Assembly: GCF_022965805.1 (NCBI RefSeq)
Contig: NC_133101.1
Coordinates: 45,526,342-45,590,341 of the forward strand
DNA from: Primulina eburnea
Taxonomy: Eukaryota > Streptophyta > Magnoliopsida > Lamiales > Gesneriaceae
Length of the DNA: 64,000 nt
Reading direction: 5' to 3'
How positions within the stretch are numbered: the stretch's first letter is position 1; each line of letters opens with the position of its first letter. Shown here one piece after another: positions 11,827 to 24,220 of this stretch. The position numbers were made by a program, and so were the translations under genes. A model generated the notes under the pieces. It had not been told where the DNA came from and made no database searches. It saw only the letters and a list, made by a program, of their open reading frames with translations.

Positions 11827-12195
11827 ATAAAGAAGCATCATCCCTAAATAGATAATTAGTAAACCTCACACGGTCCACATCCCCCATATCCAGGTAACGA
11901 AAGTGTACCTCAAGTGAACGAATCCAACTCTCAGCAGCAAAGGGATCGGTGGTGCCAGAAAATTCCTTCGGCCCTAGCCTCCGGAACTGATCATATATGT
12001 CGTGATGTGGCCTTGGTCCCTCCTGTAGCTGCTGCTGTTGTAACTGTTGCTGATGCATCTACTGCTCAAAGAGACGAGCCATCCCCTCTAAAGCACGAGT
12101 AGCAGCATCCCCCGGTGGTGTGGTGGTGTATTCCTTTGATGATTCACGCTGTTCTCTTCCTGATTCTCAATAAAAGGGGCATGTCTATGAGGCAT
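11827..12195 (-). pseudogene. GypA gag, N-terminal part
   Basis: The probable start ATG is at 12195-12193 (M-P-H-R-H-A). It then needs a frame change near 12100 to continue as G-D-A-A-T-R-A-L-E-G-M-A-R-L, followed by an in-frame stop just before a Q-rich stretch (M-H-Q-Q-Q-L, from 12058). The gag core begins F-R-R-L-G-P-K-E-F-S-G and S-W-I-R-S-L-E. The reading is cut at 11827 by GypB and resumes at 3635. Frame damage is present on both sides of the insertion, so decay is not only due to GypB. Confidence 0.8.
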
Positions 12196-12469
12196 TTTAT
12201 CTGAATTTTTTCCAAATTCTAACGTAACCAACATGCATTTAAATCTAATTTTTCTAATCATGTGACATATCCTCATTCATTTAGCAATTTAAGCATGCAA
12301 AGCATATATATACTCAAAAGCTAGTAAACATGTAACATAAACATATTATTCATGTCGTTATGGGGGTAACATCATATTAAATCATATAAAGCATGTAAAA
12401 ATTACAAATTGAGGCTTGATTACTGATCTTTCCAGCGCTGATGGTGGCACAACCCTTTACAGGACCATT

Positions 12470-12481
12470 GCTTTGACACTA
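12470..12481 (-). other. GypA degenerate primer-binding site
   Basis: On the minus strand this reads TAGTGTCAAAGC, three changes from the initiator-Met consensus TGGTATCAGAGC, and is followed by AATGGTCCTG. It lies two bases from the LTR end (12484, TGAAACG on the plus strand). Decay of this site fits an old insertion. Confidence 0.7.
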
Positions 12482-12483
12482 AC

Positions 12484-15400
12484 TGAAACGTCTGCTTGTT
12501 CGTTTTCTTAAAACGTGCTAGAAATTTTTTTTTCAAACCTCACTAATTCGGCCGAACCCTTCCTATACATAAAAATATTTTCATAAAATATTTTGCACCC
12601 TTTTTTTTTAAAAAAAATAGAGCAACCAACTGACATTTAAAAATAAAAAAGAAATAGTTTCAAACATAAAACCATCCAACATTTAACCAAACCTAGAATT
12701 ATACTTGAAAAGTATAGCCCATACTAAACATCTCAAAAATCCCTCAAAAGCATAAACAAATAGTCGTAAAATCTTTAACATAATTCATAAGCTTAAGTGC
12801 GGAAAGTAAAAGCGCTGGTCCTCGGTTTATGTTCATCGACAGTCCAGCAAAGTCACCCATCAAGACCTCCAATATCATAATTATCAATATCACATGCATC
12901 AAACACACCTAGTGAGTCTAAAGACTCGACACATCATATTTTTGATAACGAATAATGCGTATAAAACTACAAGCAACAGTGAAAAATACTTATACGTAAA
13001 AATAACATTTTGATGTCACGCATAAAATTCAAACATAAACATTTTCAAAACGCTTTCATGGTGCATCAAATTTAAACATAAACATTTTCACAATGATACA
13101 TAAACATGTTCATATTCGTATCCATATTCATATCTACATATTCATATCATTATATTCATATTCATGTCATCCTCAACATATTCATATCATCATATTCATG
13201 TCTTCCTCAACATATTCATATCATCATCAACATATATGTATTCCTTTTTCCTTTCGTTGAATTCAGATCTTTAATTGTGACTTTCGTATTCATCTACGTC
13301 TACGTTTACGTGTTGGGTCATGGATCAATGTACATGTAACCACAGTACTGGGCGGCGGGAGACATCAGCAACAGTCTCACCGGTCAACTAGGTCCTGGAC
13401 TTACGTATTAACATGTCATCGTATACATCTACATATTTGTATCCAAGGAAACACGATCTTCGGGCTCCCATTGAGATCATAACCCTCACGATATCTCCAA
13501 CATAACATCGTATTAGTCACAATAACTTCACTTCCTTCAACGTTTGATATTCTCGTCACTTTCTAAAATTCATATATGCCTATGAAGTTTTTCTTTTAAA
13601 CCAAGCATGCAACATGTCTTTTAAATGTGCATAATTAAACCATAAAATCCATAAACGTTTTAAAAATAACATTTTAACATATACATATCCATTAACATTT
13701 AAAATAACATTTTAACATAAAAAAATTCATAAACATTCCAAATAATCATATTAGCATATAAACCAGTAATCAGGACACTGCCATGACGTTTACTAATTTC
13801 TAGGTGTAAAATGACTGTTTTACCACAGACGTACAATTTCACGTTTTTTATTTTTTTTCTTAATTTCATTGACTCTAACATATACCAAACAAATGTTGAA
13901 TCTTACATGAATTTTCTCATATTTTTATTTAGCATAAATCGAGGACTTTTAATTTAATCTTTAAATAAGAAGTATTACTACGTTTTAATCCCGAATTAAA
14001 CCAAAACTTAATATAAAATACCCAAATTAAAAACTTAGGCTTTTAATAATTATTTAAGCTTAAAATTTTTTTTTTTATAATTTTATAAGGCTTAAAACTA
14101 GGCTTTTCAATTAATTCTTTAATTAGTGTTTAGTGCGGTGATTAAATCCCGGATAAATTCAAAATTTTGATCCCAAATTTTAACCATGACATTTTTATGA
14201 TTTATCCTACCATTCCAAGTCATGAGCCACACCCGTGGACCCATGGATTCAATTTTTCTCCTTTAATTTTTGTTTATGACACATAACCGAACACACCTAG
14301 CCATCTCATAATTTACTCGAGCCACGCCTGAGCCACCTCAAGCCAAAACCTAGTCAACCCACCAAGTGACCCTCCTGACATAGCCCAGCCCGTAAAACAA
14401 ACCCTGGCCTGCTCAAAAACCTTATGCCCCTCAACCCAATTACATGCATGTGTGCGTGTGTAGTGTTTTGGTATACTAGGACTCCTCCTCCTTCTAGGAC
14501 ACCACCAGATGTTAACCACTTGACCCAACCTGACCCTGACCAACCCGCCCAGACTCGACCCAGGCCAGCCCACTCCCTAGAACCCAGCAGTGAAGCCCCT
14601 AAACAAGAAGCACAAACCTGCGCAGCTTCCTTGCTCACTCACGGTCTTCCATCTCCTCTCGAGCCAGCAGCCATCCAAGCTGCACCAGCCCCTGCCCAGC
14701 CTTTCTAGGACCCTAATGACTCATCCAGGCCAAGCCCAACGGCCCCCAAGCCGAGCCATCACTCCCTGCCCCTCTGTAATTGTGAAGGCATAGAAATCCT
14801 TGCTTGAAAATTTGCGGAAAAATTTAAAATTTTCTTTTTAAAGAACTTAAATTGCCACATTCATAACATCAACTGATAAATCAAGTTCAACATTTAAAAA
14901 TATAGCGGCGGAAGAAAATAAAGTTTGCCAAAAATAACAATTTAAAGAATATCCAACAATTGATAAAAATGTTTGAGCATCAAATAAAATGGCAAATTCT
15001 GAAACTGAGGTCCTCGGGTGCCACTACTGCCGACCCAAGCCGGCTCACTGGTCCCCGCCCTCGGCCCTGGCCTCATCAGTACCTACAACAATCAAGTCTA
15101 GTGAGCCTAAAGACTCAGCATGCAAATATCATAGGTAGCGAGAAAAAAAAATGTAATTTGCATGGATAAAATATCATGTCACGAGGCATACTGAAAATAA
15201 CTTGTACTGAGCAATTATATTACGTGCATGACTGAATTAAATATCATAGTAAAAATGTTTGCTCCTTGGAGCCCTGTACTGAAATGACTGATAATAATTT
15301 TCTGTTGAGATTATGGTCTACGCATGTGGCCTCTGCACTGAATTGAACTGTCCGATCACTGGCGACCGGGGTACCAAAATGAACTGAACTGTCCGATCAC

Positions 15401-18400
15401 TGGCGACCGGGTGGTACCAAACTGAACTGACCGGTAACTGGCTATCGGGTAAAATAATACTCCCATGACAGTGAATTGACCACAAGCAATATCGCATAAA
15501 TCTCAAAAATAAGTATTTTCTATTTTATGCACGTAATAAAATTAAATGGAAAAAAGAAGTATCATGTATATTTTACCAACTAGATTGGATCGCTCCCAGG
15601 CTCGCTGCAACCTAAATATGCCATGAAAAATATGCAATAGCTTATACTTGACCGAACTATGCAATTAAGTTTGAAAATGCGACAATTACGTCTAACGACT
15701 TCGTATTAAATCATGACTCCGAACCAATCCGAACCAACACTGAACCGACGTATAGTCATGATTAAAATACGCTTAAAATTATGAACTAATGCTCCTAAAA
15801 TGATGAGGGTCGAAATCTAGGTGAAATGGAGGCCAAAACAAGAAACGCTCTTTCGAGAGTCAATTTGGCACATCGCACCGTAAATTCTCGTACGACTTCA
15901 AAAATGATCCGAATCACAAACGGTCAAAAACACAACCTTCCTAACTCGATGAGGCACTGTCCAATCCAAGGTCATAGGCTAAAAGCCAACCAAGAACTCA
16001 AACGAGCCTCTGAACCGTCACAGCAAGTTGCTGTCAAATTCCAGCAGCAGCAACTTTGCTTGCATCGCGTCGTTTGCGAAACTTTTGGCCATTGGTGCTT
16101 GAACCACCGACCAGATTCTCTCAACAACATCCCAAGGAATGATTTGAACCATGGCTAAGGGCCCTAGGCCAGCCACAATTCGAAATATTCCAGCAACAAC
16201 CGAAAGGAGTTCACCCGAGAGCAATTCTGCACGTCGGGGTATGATTCTTGTTCTGCTGTCACGGATCGTTCCAGTGGCCATTTGATTGACCATGGCACGA
16301 TCTAGACATCTAGGGACATGGTATGAATCGTGGCTAAGGGCCCTAGGCCAACCAAGATCCATACCATTCCACAAACTCGAACCCACACACGCTGTAAAAT
16401 GGAAGGGGCTAAGGGGAGAAGGGGCTGTTCTTGATGTTTGATTTAAAAACCGGTGAACCATGGACCAAGCCACCAAAAGGTCAACTTAGTCACGTCTTAG
16501 ACATGCTAGGGAAGTGATCTAACCATGGATATATGCCTTGTGGCAGCCCAGATCAGATCCATCCCCTTGACAGCCCACAACAGATTTTCGAAACACAAAC
16601 AGGCGAGAAAGGAAGCTGCTGTCAAACTCGATTTCTATCATGCATGGGACTTGTTTGAATGGACCATCACGGTCTTGACACACCATAGTATGTGTCTAGA
16701 TGTCGCCTTGGGAGCCTGGAGTCAAACCATCCACCTGAAACCACAAAACAAGAGGGAACCGTGAACTGCACAAGGAAGGACCGAAATCTGCTTGTACATT
16801 TTTTTTTTAAATTTCATGGTGTGTTTCGGTTTTTGCAATAAATGATAAATAAATGGTAATAGGACTTGTTTGAGGTTTGAAAGAAATAAATACATGCCTG
16901 GTTTTGTTTGAAAGAAAAACGAAAGGAATAAACGATGCGGCGCGGCGGAGACGGAGTGCACCTTTCTACCTAGTTTTCCTTTGATTTTTCCTCTCTATCT
17001 CTCAGATTTCTCACGGTTTTTGCACTGAAATTTCCTCTGATTTTCTCTCAGATTTCGGTGGAGAGGAGGGGAGAATGGTTGGGAGAAAATGAGGGGAAGA
17101 TACAAGATTAAATGGAAGGGAAATATTCTTTTCTATCTTTGAGTTGAGATAAGATGGAAATGATTTGCTATCAAAAAGATTTTGAGGTGTAAGCTGAATG
17201 TATTTGGTTGATGGCTTGGTCTAGGTCAAGAAAGATTTTGCTTAATTAAATTATTTGGTAGAGGTTTAAAAGTTGGGAGGATATCTACTAGATGATTTTA
17301 AGGGAAGGAAAAATAAAGAATGAATTGTTAAGTTAATTTGAATCTTTCAAATTAGGGGGATGACCGATTTTCTCTTTGATAACTAGACTAGGATAATGCT
17401 TATTAGTTAATTAAATGGTTCTCCCAAAAAAATCAAAAGATTATCCTACTAATTAAATACAAAGGAAGGGGTTAAAGGTGGAGAGTTGGCAAGTGAATTA
17501 TCTAGTCAATGAGGGTGGCTGAAAATTTTAATAAAGGAGGAGGGAAAATATTATCTAGTTGATAAATTTCTAAACCTTTAAAGCCTTACCTATTCTTTAA
17601 ATAATTTAGTGAACTAATCCCTTAATTAATTGGACTCAAATGAATTTATTTTCTACTCACCTCAAGTAATTAAAATAAATTTTCAAACCTCCTCAATAAC
17701 TTAAATCAACTTACTTGCTAGCTAAAATAGATCCTGGAAATACTTTCTAAATCTTAAATTTATCTCTAAACTCCAACTCCAGTCCGGCCTCACTGAATTT
17801 AACTGAAATAAATAAAAAAAAAATTAAACTGCTGGCTAAAATAATTAACTTCAAAGAAATGCGTTAAAATAATCATGCAATGAAGTCAATTTAATTTAAA
17901 ATACTAAAATTATGCATGGTTTATACGTAGACTGAGTTACGGGTTCTACAGTAATCCCTGCGCTCCTTCCCCTTAAAGCCCACGGGTTGGAGTCCTAGCT
18001 CGCTAGGACACCTTCCCAGCCTTGGGGTTCGAATCCTAGCGTGGCTAGGACTCTGCCCTTGACCCAAGCATGACCCTAGCTTAGCCCTGGTCCAGCTAAA
18101 CCGAGCCATGCAACGAATTTCCCCCTTAACCGATTCACCTTGACCCCTATAAACCATGTTCTGTCCAGCTTGTTTTAACTTCAGGATGTACGTTAAAAAA
18201 CTCATGTTTGAACAAAAACGAAAATAATTTAAAAGTGTCACTTGATCTTCATGCAATTCATAGTTAAACACATAATATGGTGTGATGATGAGTAGAAGAA
18301 AGAATATAGTGTGCCTTTGCGTATTTAATGCACGAAAAACCGATGATGATTGCGAAGAACGACGGCTTGAAAACCTTGCAACTTTTGATGTTTTTCCCTT

Positions 18401-19051
18401 GAATTTAAAAACTTTTCTCTTCAAGATATGTTGTGTGTGCCGTGTAACGTGAAAGAAAAGTGTTTGGTGTGAATTGAAAGTGTGGGGCGTGCGTTGTGTA
18501 GTTTTGAGGTGGGGTTTAGAACTTTAAATATTTAATTAGGTTGCTAATAAGGCTTAAGCCCACTAGGTAGGTAATTTAGGCCCATTAGTGCACAATTAAA
18601 ATATTAAAAATAATTATGTTAAAAAAAATTTGTGAATTTATTAGTCGGGTTGTCAAAACGTTCGCATTTTTGTTGAAAAACCAACACCGATAAAAATTAC
18701 GTCCAGATATGTAAAATCACCTCAAAACCCACCATATTTTCAAAAATAGGAAAAACATCACCCTTAAATTAAATAATTAAAAATAATTATTTAGTAAAAA
18801 CATTTTCTATTTTTTTTTCAGCCTTCGTTTTCCGTTTCTCAATCGTAACTCGAATAACCTTTAAAAATACATTTTAATGCAACTATGTAGAAAAATTATT
18901 TTTATGGATAATGAAAATAAAATCCTAATTAACATATAATCATGCAAGTCACTTAATCAATTAAGCAATTAAAATCAATTAATTAGTCATTTATCATATT
19001 TTTTATATTTGTATGCAGTTGGATTACGTCGTCTAAATTTTGGACCTTAAA
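12484..19051 (-). repeat. GypA 5' LTR, interrupted by a solo LTR
   Basis: It begins TGAAACGTCTGC at 12484 and ends at about 19047-19051. Without the 3175-base solo LTR plus duplication it is about 3.4 kb. Bases 13088-14780 match 1-1710 and bases 17951-19047 match about 1690-2722. A segment at about 18435-18630 is absent from the other LTR. The short inverted motif GAGTC-TAAA-GACTC sits at 12914-12927, about 430 bases from the internal end. ORFs at 14313-14793 are proline-rich readings and are not supported as genes. Confidence 0.85.
14781..17950 (-). mobile_element. Solo LTR of a Ty3/gypsy (chromovirus-type) element, 3170 bp
   Basis: The sequence starts TGTGAAGGCATAG and ends GGGTTCTACA. The five bases GTAAT occur on both sides (14776-14780 and 17951-17955), while the other GypA LTR has a single GTAAT at the empty site (about 1687-1691). 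There is no gag, pol, primer site or purine tract inside. The block at 15005-15116 (GGTCCTCGG, CACTGGTCCCCGCCC, CTAGTGAGCCTAAAGACTC) is shared with LTR fragments L and G and gives minus orientation. This is the product expected of unequal recombination between two LTRs. The longest open frame inside (16018-16476, minus) resembles nothing I know. Confidence 0.92.
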
Positions 19052-19947
<896 letters not shown>

Positions 19948-21145
19948 CACCCCCAACCAGCTTATTGCTAGTCACTAGTAATTTAAGCGTTAATAGCAAT
20001 ACAAAACATATTGATTAATATAAATAGAAATGTAATCGGAACTGTCCAAGTGTTTAAATTAAATTTTAAAACTATAAATGTTATATCAAGATCATCATAA
20101 TTATAATTTATTAAATAATCTAAGCTGATCAATTCAAAGATTTTCAGATAATTATATGTACATGACTTTCAGAAATTCTTAGTAAGAGTCACAAATTCAT
20201 ATCTTCACATGTTAATAAATGTTTCAATTAATGGGAACGATTTCTCTTTTGGAGTTGGAATACAGATAAATGCTCAGAAAAATGGTTTAAAAAATACAAA
20301 CAGACAAACGAGCTAAATTAATTAAAAGATAGGAAATCCATTGATTCAAAATCTAGTTATTCTTATTATATATATATATTTTTCCTGATCTTTTTTAATA
20401 ACATCACAGAATCAGACTAAGTTTATTCTTCTTGACCACATGTTTATTTAATTTTTACAATATGTTTCTCTCTTTCTATTTTTTTTTCTTCTTCTTTTTT
20501 ATGAGAGATAAATGGGTCGAAGAATATAACTTTTAAAATTACATAGATCTTCAATATCTTTTTTTTTTTCAGGAAATCTCTATTTTTTTCTTCAAAATTA
20601 AAACTCAAGATCTAAAAAATAGATATAGCCTCTCTAATGATCAATAAAGGGTCGAAAACTGTTTTCTCAGTCCTCTCCACTCACTCGCAAAATATGTGTG
20701 AGTTAAAAATTTTAGGCACTCTTATAGGGTATATCTTGGGCCATATACTTTAATACTTAATCTTATCACAATGGTTAATCACTCGAAAAGATTTCATAAA
20801 TCATATTTTTATAGTAATCAGAATATTAAAGTTTACTTTTATTTCAAATAAAAATTTAAACATCCTTAGATAGATTATTACATTTTCTAATTTAAGCCTT
20901 TCCAACATGTAATGTATGATATTTTTGAAAAAATTACTAAGATACATACAATAAATATGGTTTTATTTTAAAATAATATTTTTAAATTTTTTTTTATAAT
21001 TTTGTTCTCCCTCCATTAGAATATGACATTATCCCTAATGTCAAAATAACTATTAATAAAGAGTAAATAATGAAAGAGATATCACCTAGAATTTTATTGA
21101 AGATAACAAATTGAAACAAACGAAAACCAATCCACGACTTTTGAA
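19948..21145 (-). other. Athila 3' internal region with polypurine tract, no gene seen
   Basis: The minus-strand purine tract GGTTGGGGGTGTG adjoins the LTR at 19947. The remaining 1.2 kb is AT-rich without a coding frame that I can support. An AATAAA lies at 21098-21093 on the minus strand, about 48 bases past the LOG-like stop codon and so in the usual place for a plant polyadenylation signal. No poly(A) tract follows it. Confidence 0.6.
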
Positions 21146-21755
21146 TCAATGATCCAACTTTCTTTTCTTACTACTTGATTGCGACCAATTGATCTTTGTT
21201 ATCATCAGACCAGGCTTATAAACAAAAGCTTCCAAATCATCAATTAATTGGTCAACAGTAAAAAGCAGATATGAGCATCTTTCGTGAATTTTTTGAATGA
21301 AATTTTGTTCCACAACTTTATCAAGAAATGTCAACAAACTGTCATAATAATTAATGATATTCAACAAGCCCACAAGTTTATTATGGATATTAAGTTGTAC
21401 CTAAGAAACAGTAGTGAAAAATTTCTTCTAATGTACCAAACCACCTGGTAGTGCGATAAAAGCATCAGAATTTTCAATCATTTTGGTGATTCTTTCATTC
21501 ATAGAAGAAAATTTTAATTCCTCCCCAATCGTAACACCTGTAATATTTCCTTCAGCTAAAGATATAGGAATAATACCCAAAACTTTGCTACCTCCAAGAT
21601 GAGAAGATGTGGAAACAGATCACATTAACTCAATATTACCTCTCCCATATACCAAGTGAATTATCCGATGCTTCTACAAACACTTCATTGTTTCCAGGAT
21701 TCGACCAACAAAACACACAAATATTTTTCAATGTTTGTGCAGAGGATCCAGCCAT
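21146..21755 (-). pseudogene. LOG-like (cytokinin riboside 5'-monophosphate phosphoribohydrolase family) pseudogene
   Basis: LOG enzymes release active cytokinin bases from their nucleotides. Reading from ATG at 21755, the N-terminus L-K-N-I-C-V-F-C-W-S-N-P-G matches the family's C-V-F-C-G-S-x-P-G loop with Gly changed to Trp. Next come G-G-S-K-V-L-G-I-I-P, then G-E-E-L-K-F-S-S-M-N-E-R, then D-A-F-I-A-L-P-G-G, where a frame slip breaks the catalytic P-G-G-x-G-T-x-x-E signature (T-L-E-E-I-F follows in another frame). The C-terminus continues G-L-L-N-I-I-N-Y-Y-D to S-S-K-K-R-K-L-D-H and stop at 21146. About eight residues around the family's Y-G-G-G phosphate loop are deleted, and in-frame stops occur near 21400 and 21590. 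Length is near the usual 210-220 residues. No introns interrupt it although plant LOG genes are normally multi-exon. It lies inside Athila, in the same orientation. Confidence 0.88.
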
Positions 21756-21801
21756 GTTTTTAATTTCTTTTTGGTCTGCGAAAATAGAGAGAAAGATGAG
21801 A

Positions 21802-21811
21802 GATTTTATAG
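21802..21811 (-). promoter_or_regulatory. Candidate TATA box upstream of the LOG-like pseudogene
   Basis: The minus strand reads CTATAAAATC about 50 bases before the ATG, followed by a CT-rich leader (CTCTCATCTTTCTCTC). That is a normal arrangement for a plant core promoter and 5' leader. It could also be chance in AT-rich DNA. If real, it argues that the copy came from genomic DNA or an upstream-initiated transcript and not from an ordinary mRNA. Confidence 0.35.
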
Positions 21812-22521
21812 GGCTAATATGTTATCATGACAAAACTATGGGTCACAGTTTTAAATAGAATAAACAGTAAAAACAATAATGAAACACATGCATATAGACA
21901 ATAGTGTGATTGTGACTCATCCAATTTTCTTATAAATTGGCAAACATTATCTTTTTTAGTCGGATTCCCAAGATTATTATGATGACTCTTGTGGGTACCC
22001 GAAAGCTAATCCAGTTCTTAATCGTCATTGGGACTAATTAATCAATTATAATAAACGGGGTCTAAAAGTTTTTTTTAAAATTACATAGCGGAAACATAAT
22101 GTAATTAAATTCAAATTACATATTAAACATCACATACAAATCTGATGTTATCTACAATAAATCAACTAGGTTCAACTAAATATCAGTGTTGAATCCTGAG
22201 TTGCTTCTGAAGCCCGGATCTCCACGCTATCTAGTCCAGCCTCGTTCTCTTCTCGACCCTGATCCTAGCCCACCTGTTGCCATGCACACATACAAACAAG
22301 ACAACAGCCGGATAACTCCGGTGAGATATAAATATCAAGAATGTACCCTAATCCGGACATAATTCAATATCAAGAATAAATTCTATTTTAAGCATGTACC
22401 AATATCAGGAACATAATTCAACATCCATCAATACCAATCGATATAACTGTCACTCAAACTCGTGAGACTCTACGTTTTAGACTAGACTCAATCCTAGCCT
22501 AGGGATCCCGGTTTCCAGATG

Positions 22522-22655
22522 TGGTGTTCCTATATCGAATTCCGTAATAGAAGGAACCCTGATCCTATTTACTCGATATAACCAAATATGGTGTTCCTAT
22601 ATCGAATTCCGTAATAGAAGAAATTCCAATTCTATTTACTCGATATAACCAACAT
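22522..22655. repeat. 67-bp tandem duplication in GypC LTR
   Basis: Units 22522-22588 and 22589-22655 share TGGTGTTCCTATATCGAATT and a common end TTTACTCGATATAACCAA. Both units recur in the right LTR (about 28691-28824). LTR F has only one diverged unit (56750-56815), so the duplication arose within the GypC lineage. Confidence 0.85.
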
Positions 22656-22706
22656 CCGGTGTCCTGACCTAACCGTCATGGACTGTAGCTCTATCGCTAA
22701 GATCCT

Positions 22707-22848
22707 ATCTTGAGACGTGCAATGTGCCCGTGGCGATCCCGCCACTATCAGGCACTTCCGTCCCAAGATTGCTATACTATCTTGTGACATCGTGCAATGT
22801 GCCCGTGGCGATCTCGCCACTATCAGGTACTTCTGTCACAAGATTACT
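22707..22848. repeat. About 71-bp tandem duplication in GypC LTR
   Basis: Units start at 22707 and 22778 with TATCTTG and share CAATGTGCCCGTGGCGAT and CGCCACTATCAGG. The left unit has lost three bases (ATC) that the right LTR retains. A single diverged unit is visible in LTR F at about 56850-56925. Confidence 0.85.
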
Positions 22849-23760
22849 CGTCCAATACCTGCTATCTATCAATCAAGAAAACAAGCATATCAATTCATTC
22901 ATTGCAAATATCTATGCAATAAAGTAAAGTATGTGATTTAGGAAAACTCGAGTCAAACCACACTCGAGTTGTGCAATCCCAACTCAACATTAATTTATAC
23001 CTTTATATTCTCGCTCTGAAGAAGAAAAAGTCCCGACTCTATCTCGGTCCATTCCCAATCTGGTAATAACAATACCGAACATATATAATATCAATAAACA
23101 ACTCAATTCCGAACCTGTTCTGATCAATAATCAATCAAAACACACTCTGATTAATGTCAATCGACATACGCTCTAATCCATATCGACGATATCACGATAT
23201 AATCGAATCACTATTGAATCAGATCAATATCAATTAAATGATGTTTCGACGGCATAACAATGCTGTCTTGATAACCCCGTCAATCAAAACATTACAGATA
23301 TAATACCAGAACTCATAATTAATATCTATACCAGTCATAATCTCAATAACAATATACATCTGATATGAAATCTCAGTCAAATCGATTCCAAAGATCATAA
23401 CAATTACATAACCAGTCCGTTCTTTAATCTGACTTCAATTATACGATGTCTACTATGTCAAGAACATCATATATGACTCCTATTCAATTCTGACAACAAC
23501 ATAATTTCAAAACATGTCAGAACGTAGCAAAACTTACGTCCAGTTGTAGCCTGCGTCGCTAGGAACACAGTACTGTACTCGGATTCAAAATCTAACAGAC
23601 GGATTTCTCGTAAATCTCCAATATCTTGTGAAGCTTCCTCGGTGTTTCCCCTTTTCGATTCTGAGGGAAAATGGCTAGAGATGATATGTATGTATATATA
23701 TATATATATATACACTTAGTGCATGGTAGCAACGTGGCTTGTTGTTGTTCTGCATGACTA

Positions 23761-24041
23761 GCGCATATGCGCGCCCAGTACCGCGCATATGCGCCGAAGG
23801 TTCGGCCCGGCATTATGTCTTCTCGCGCATATGTGCCGTCAATTCCGCGCATATGCGCCGAACCTTCTGCCTATCACGCGCATGTGCGCCATCTTTGTCG
23901 CGCATATGCGACGAACTCTCTGGAGTTCTCCCTCGGCATTTCACCCCACTCGCGCATATGCACATCCTGTCTCGCGCAGATGCGCGAGAGGTTCTGGACA
24001 TTCCGCGCATGTGCGCGCTTACACGCCGCGCATGTGCGCGA
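23761..24041. repeat. GCGCATATGCGC palindrome array in GypC LTR U3
   Basis: About ten copies of the 12-base palindrome GCGCATATGCGC or one-to-two-base variants (GCGCATGTGCGC, GCGCATATGTGC) occur here, starting at 23761, 23783, 23825, 23847, 23878 and 23900 and continuing to about 24041. Several neighbours are 22 bases apart. The block is GC-rich inside an AT-rich LTR and lies at the same LTR position as the GypB hairpin array. Palindromes of this sequence lack stop codons in all frames, which explains the overlapping open frames on both strands here. They are not genes. Confidence 0.9.
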
Positions 24042-24130
24042 ATGCATACCCTCGCACATATATTTCGCGTCTTTTCTCGTCTTTCCCGGTCCGATCCTTT
24101 CCGTCCATATTTACCTTAATTAATCAATAA

Positions 24131-24220
24131 ATCATTCCAGAGTAATCTCAGATTACGGTAAATATACTCAAATCATTCCAGATTACGGTAAATATACTCA
24201 AATCATTCCAGATTACGGTA
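24131..24220. repeat. 30-bp tandem repeat at the end of GypC LTR
   Basis: ATCATTCCAGATTACGGTAA followed by ATATACTCAA is repeated, with a first degenerate unit at 24131 and clean units at 24172 and 24202. The right LTR has one unit fewer (35910-35970), consistent with slippage after insertion. Confidence 0.85.

Larger units (their letters stand above)
1..19051 (-). mobile_element. GypA: chromovirus-type Ty3/gypsy element, pol deleted, carrying nested insertions
   Basis: Read on the minus strand the element runs 5' LTR (12484-19051, interrupted), primer site (12470-12481), gag (12195 down to 11827, then 3635 down to 2944 after the GypB insertion), a short pol 3' tail, polypurine tract (2727-2743) and 3' LTR (2726 to beyond base 1). 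The two LTRs align base by base over long stretches, for instance 1080-1180 with 14150-14245. The sequence jumps from just after the gag zinc knuckle and protease leader to the pol C-terminus, so protease, RT, RNase H and integrase are gone. The outer end at 19048-19051 is degenerate (TTAA against CACA in the other LTR), after which Athila LTR sequence starts. It therefore appears to have inserted into that LTR, with the other half of the target off the left edge. Confidence 0.85.

Noticed and set aside
14313..14793. Several frames rich in Pro, Ser and Gln on both strands
   Set aside because: They fall in GC-rich GypA LTR sequence, and the matching region at 1281-1893 breaks the frames differently, so there is no coding conservation.
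16018..16476. 152-codon minus-strand frame in the solo LTR
   Set aside because: No family features, lies wholly within an LTR and overlaps an open frame on the other strand. Most likely chance.
23739..24130. Overlapping open frames of 60-126 codons on both strands
   Set aside because: They are created by the GCGCATATGCGC palindromes, which contain no stop codon in any frame. The predicted proteins are low-complexity Ala/Arg/Tyr/Cys repeats and the right LTR (35531-35909) shows the same artefact.
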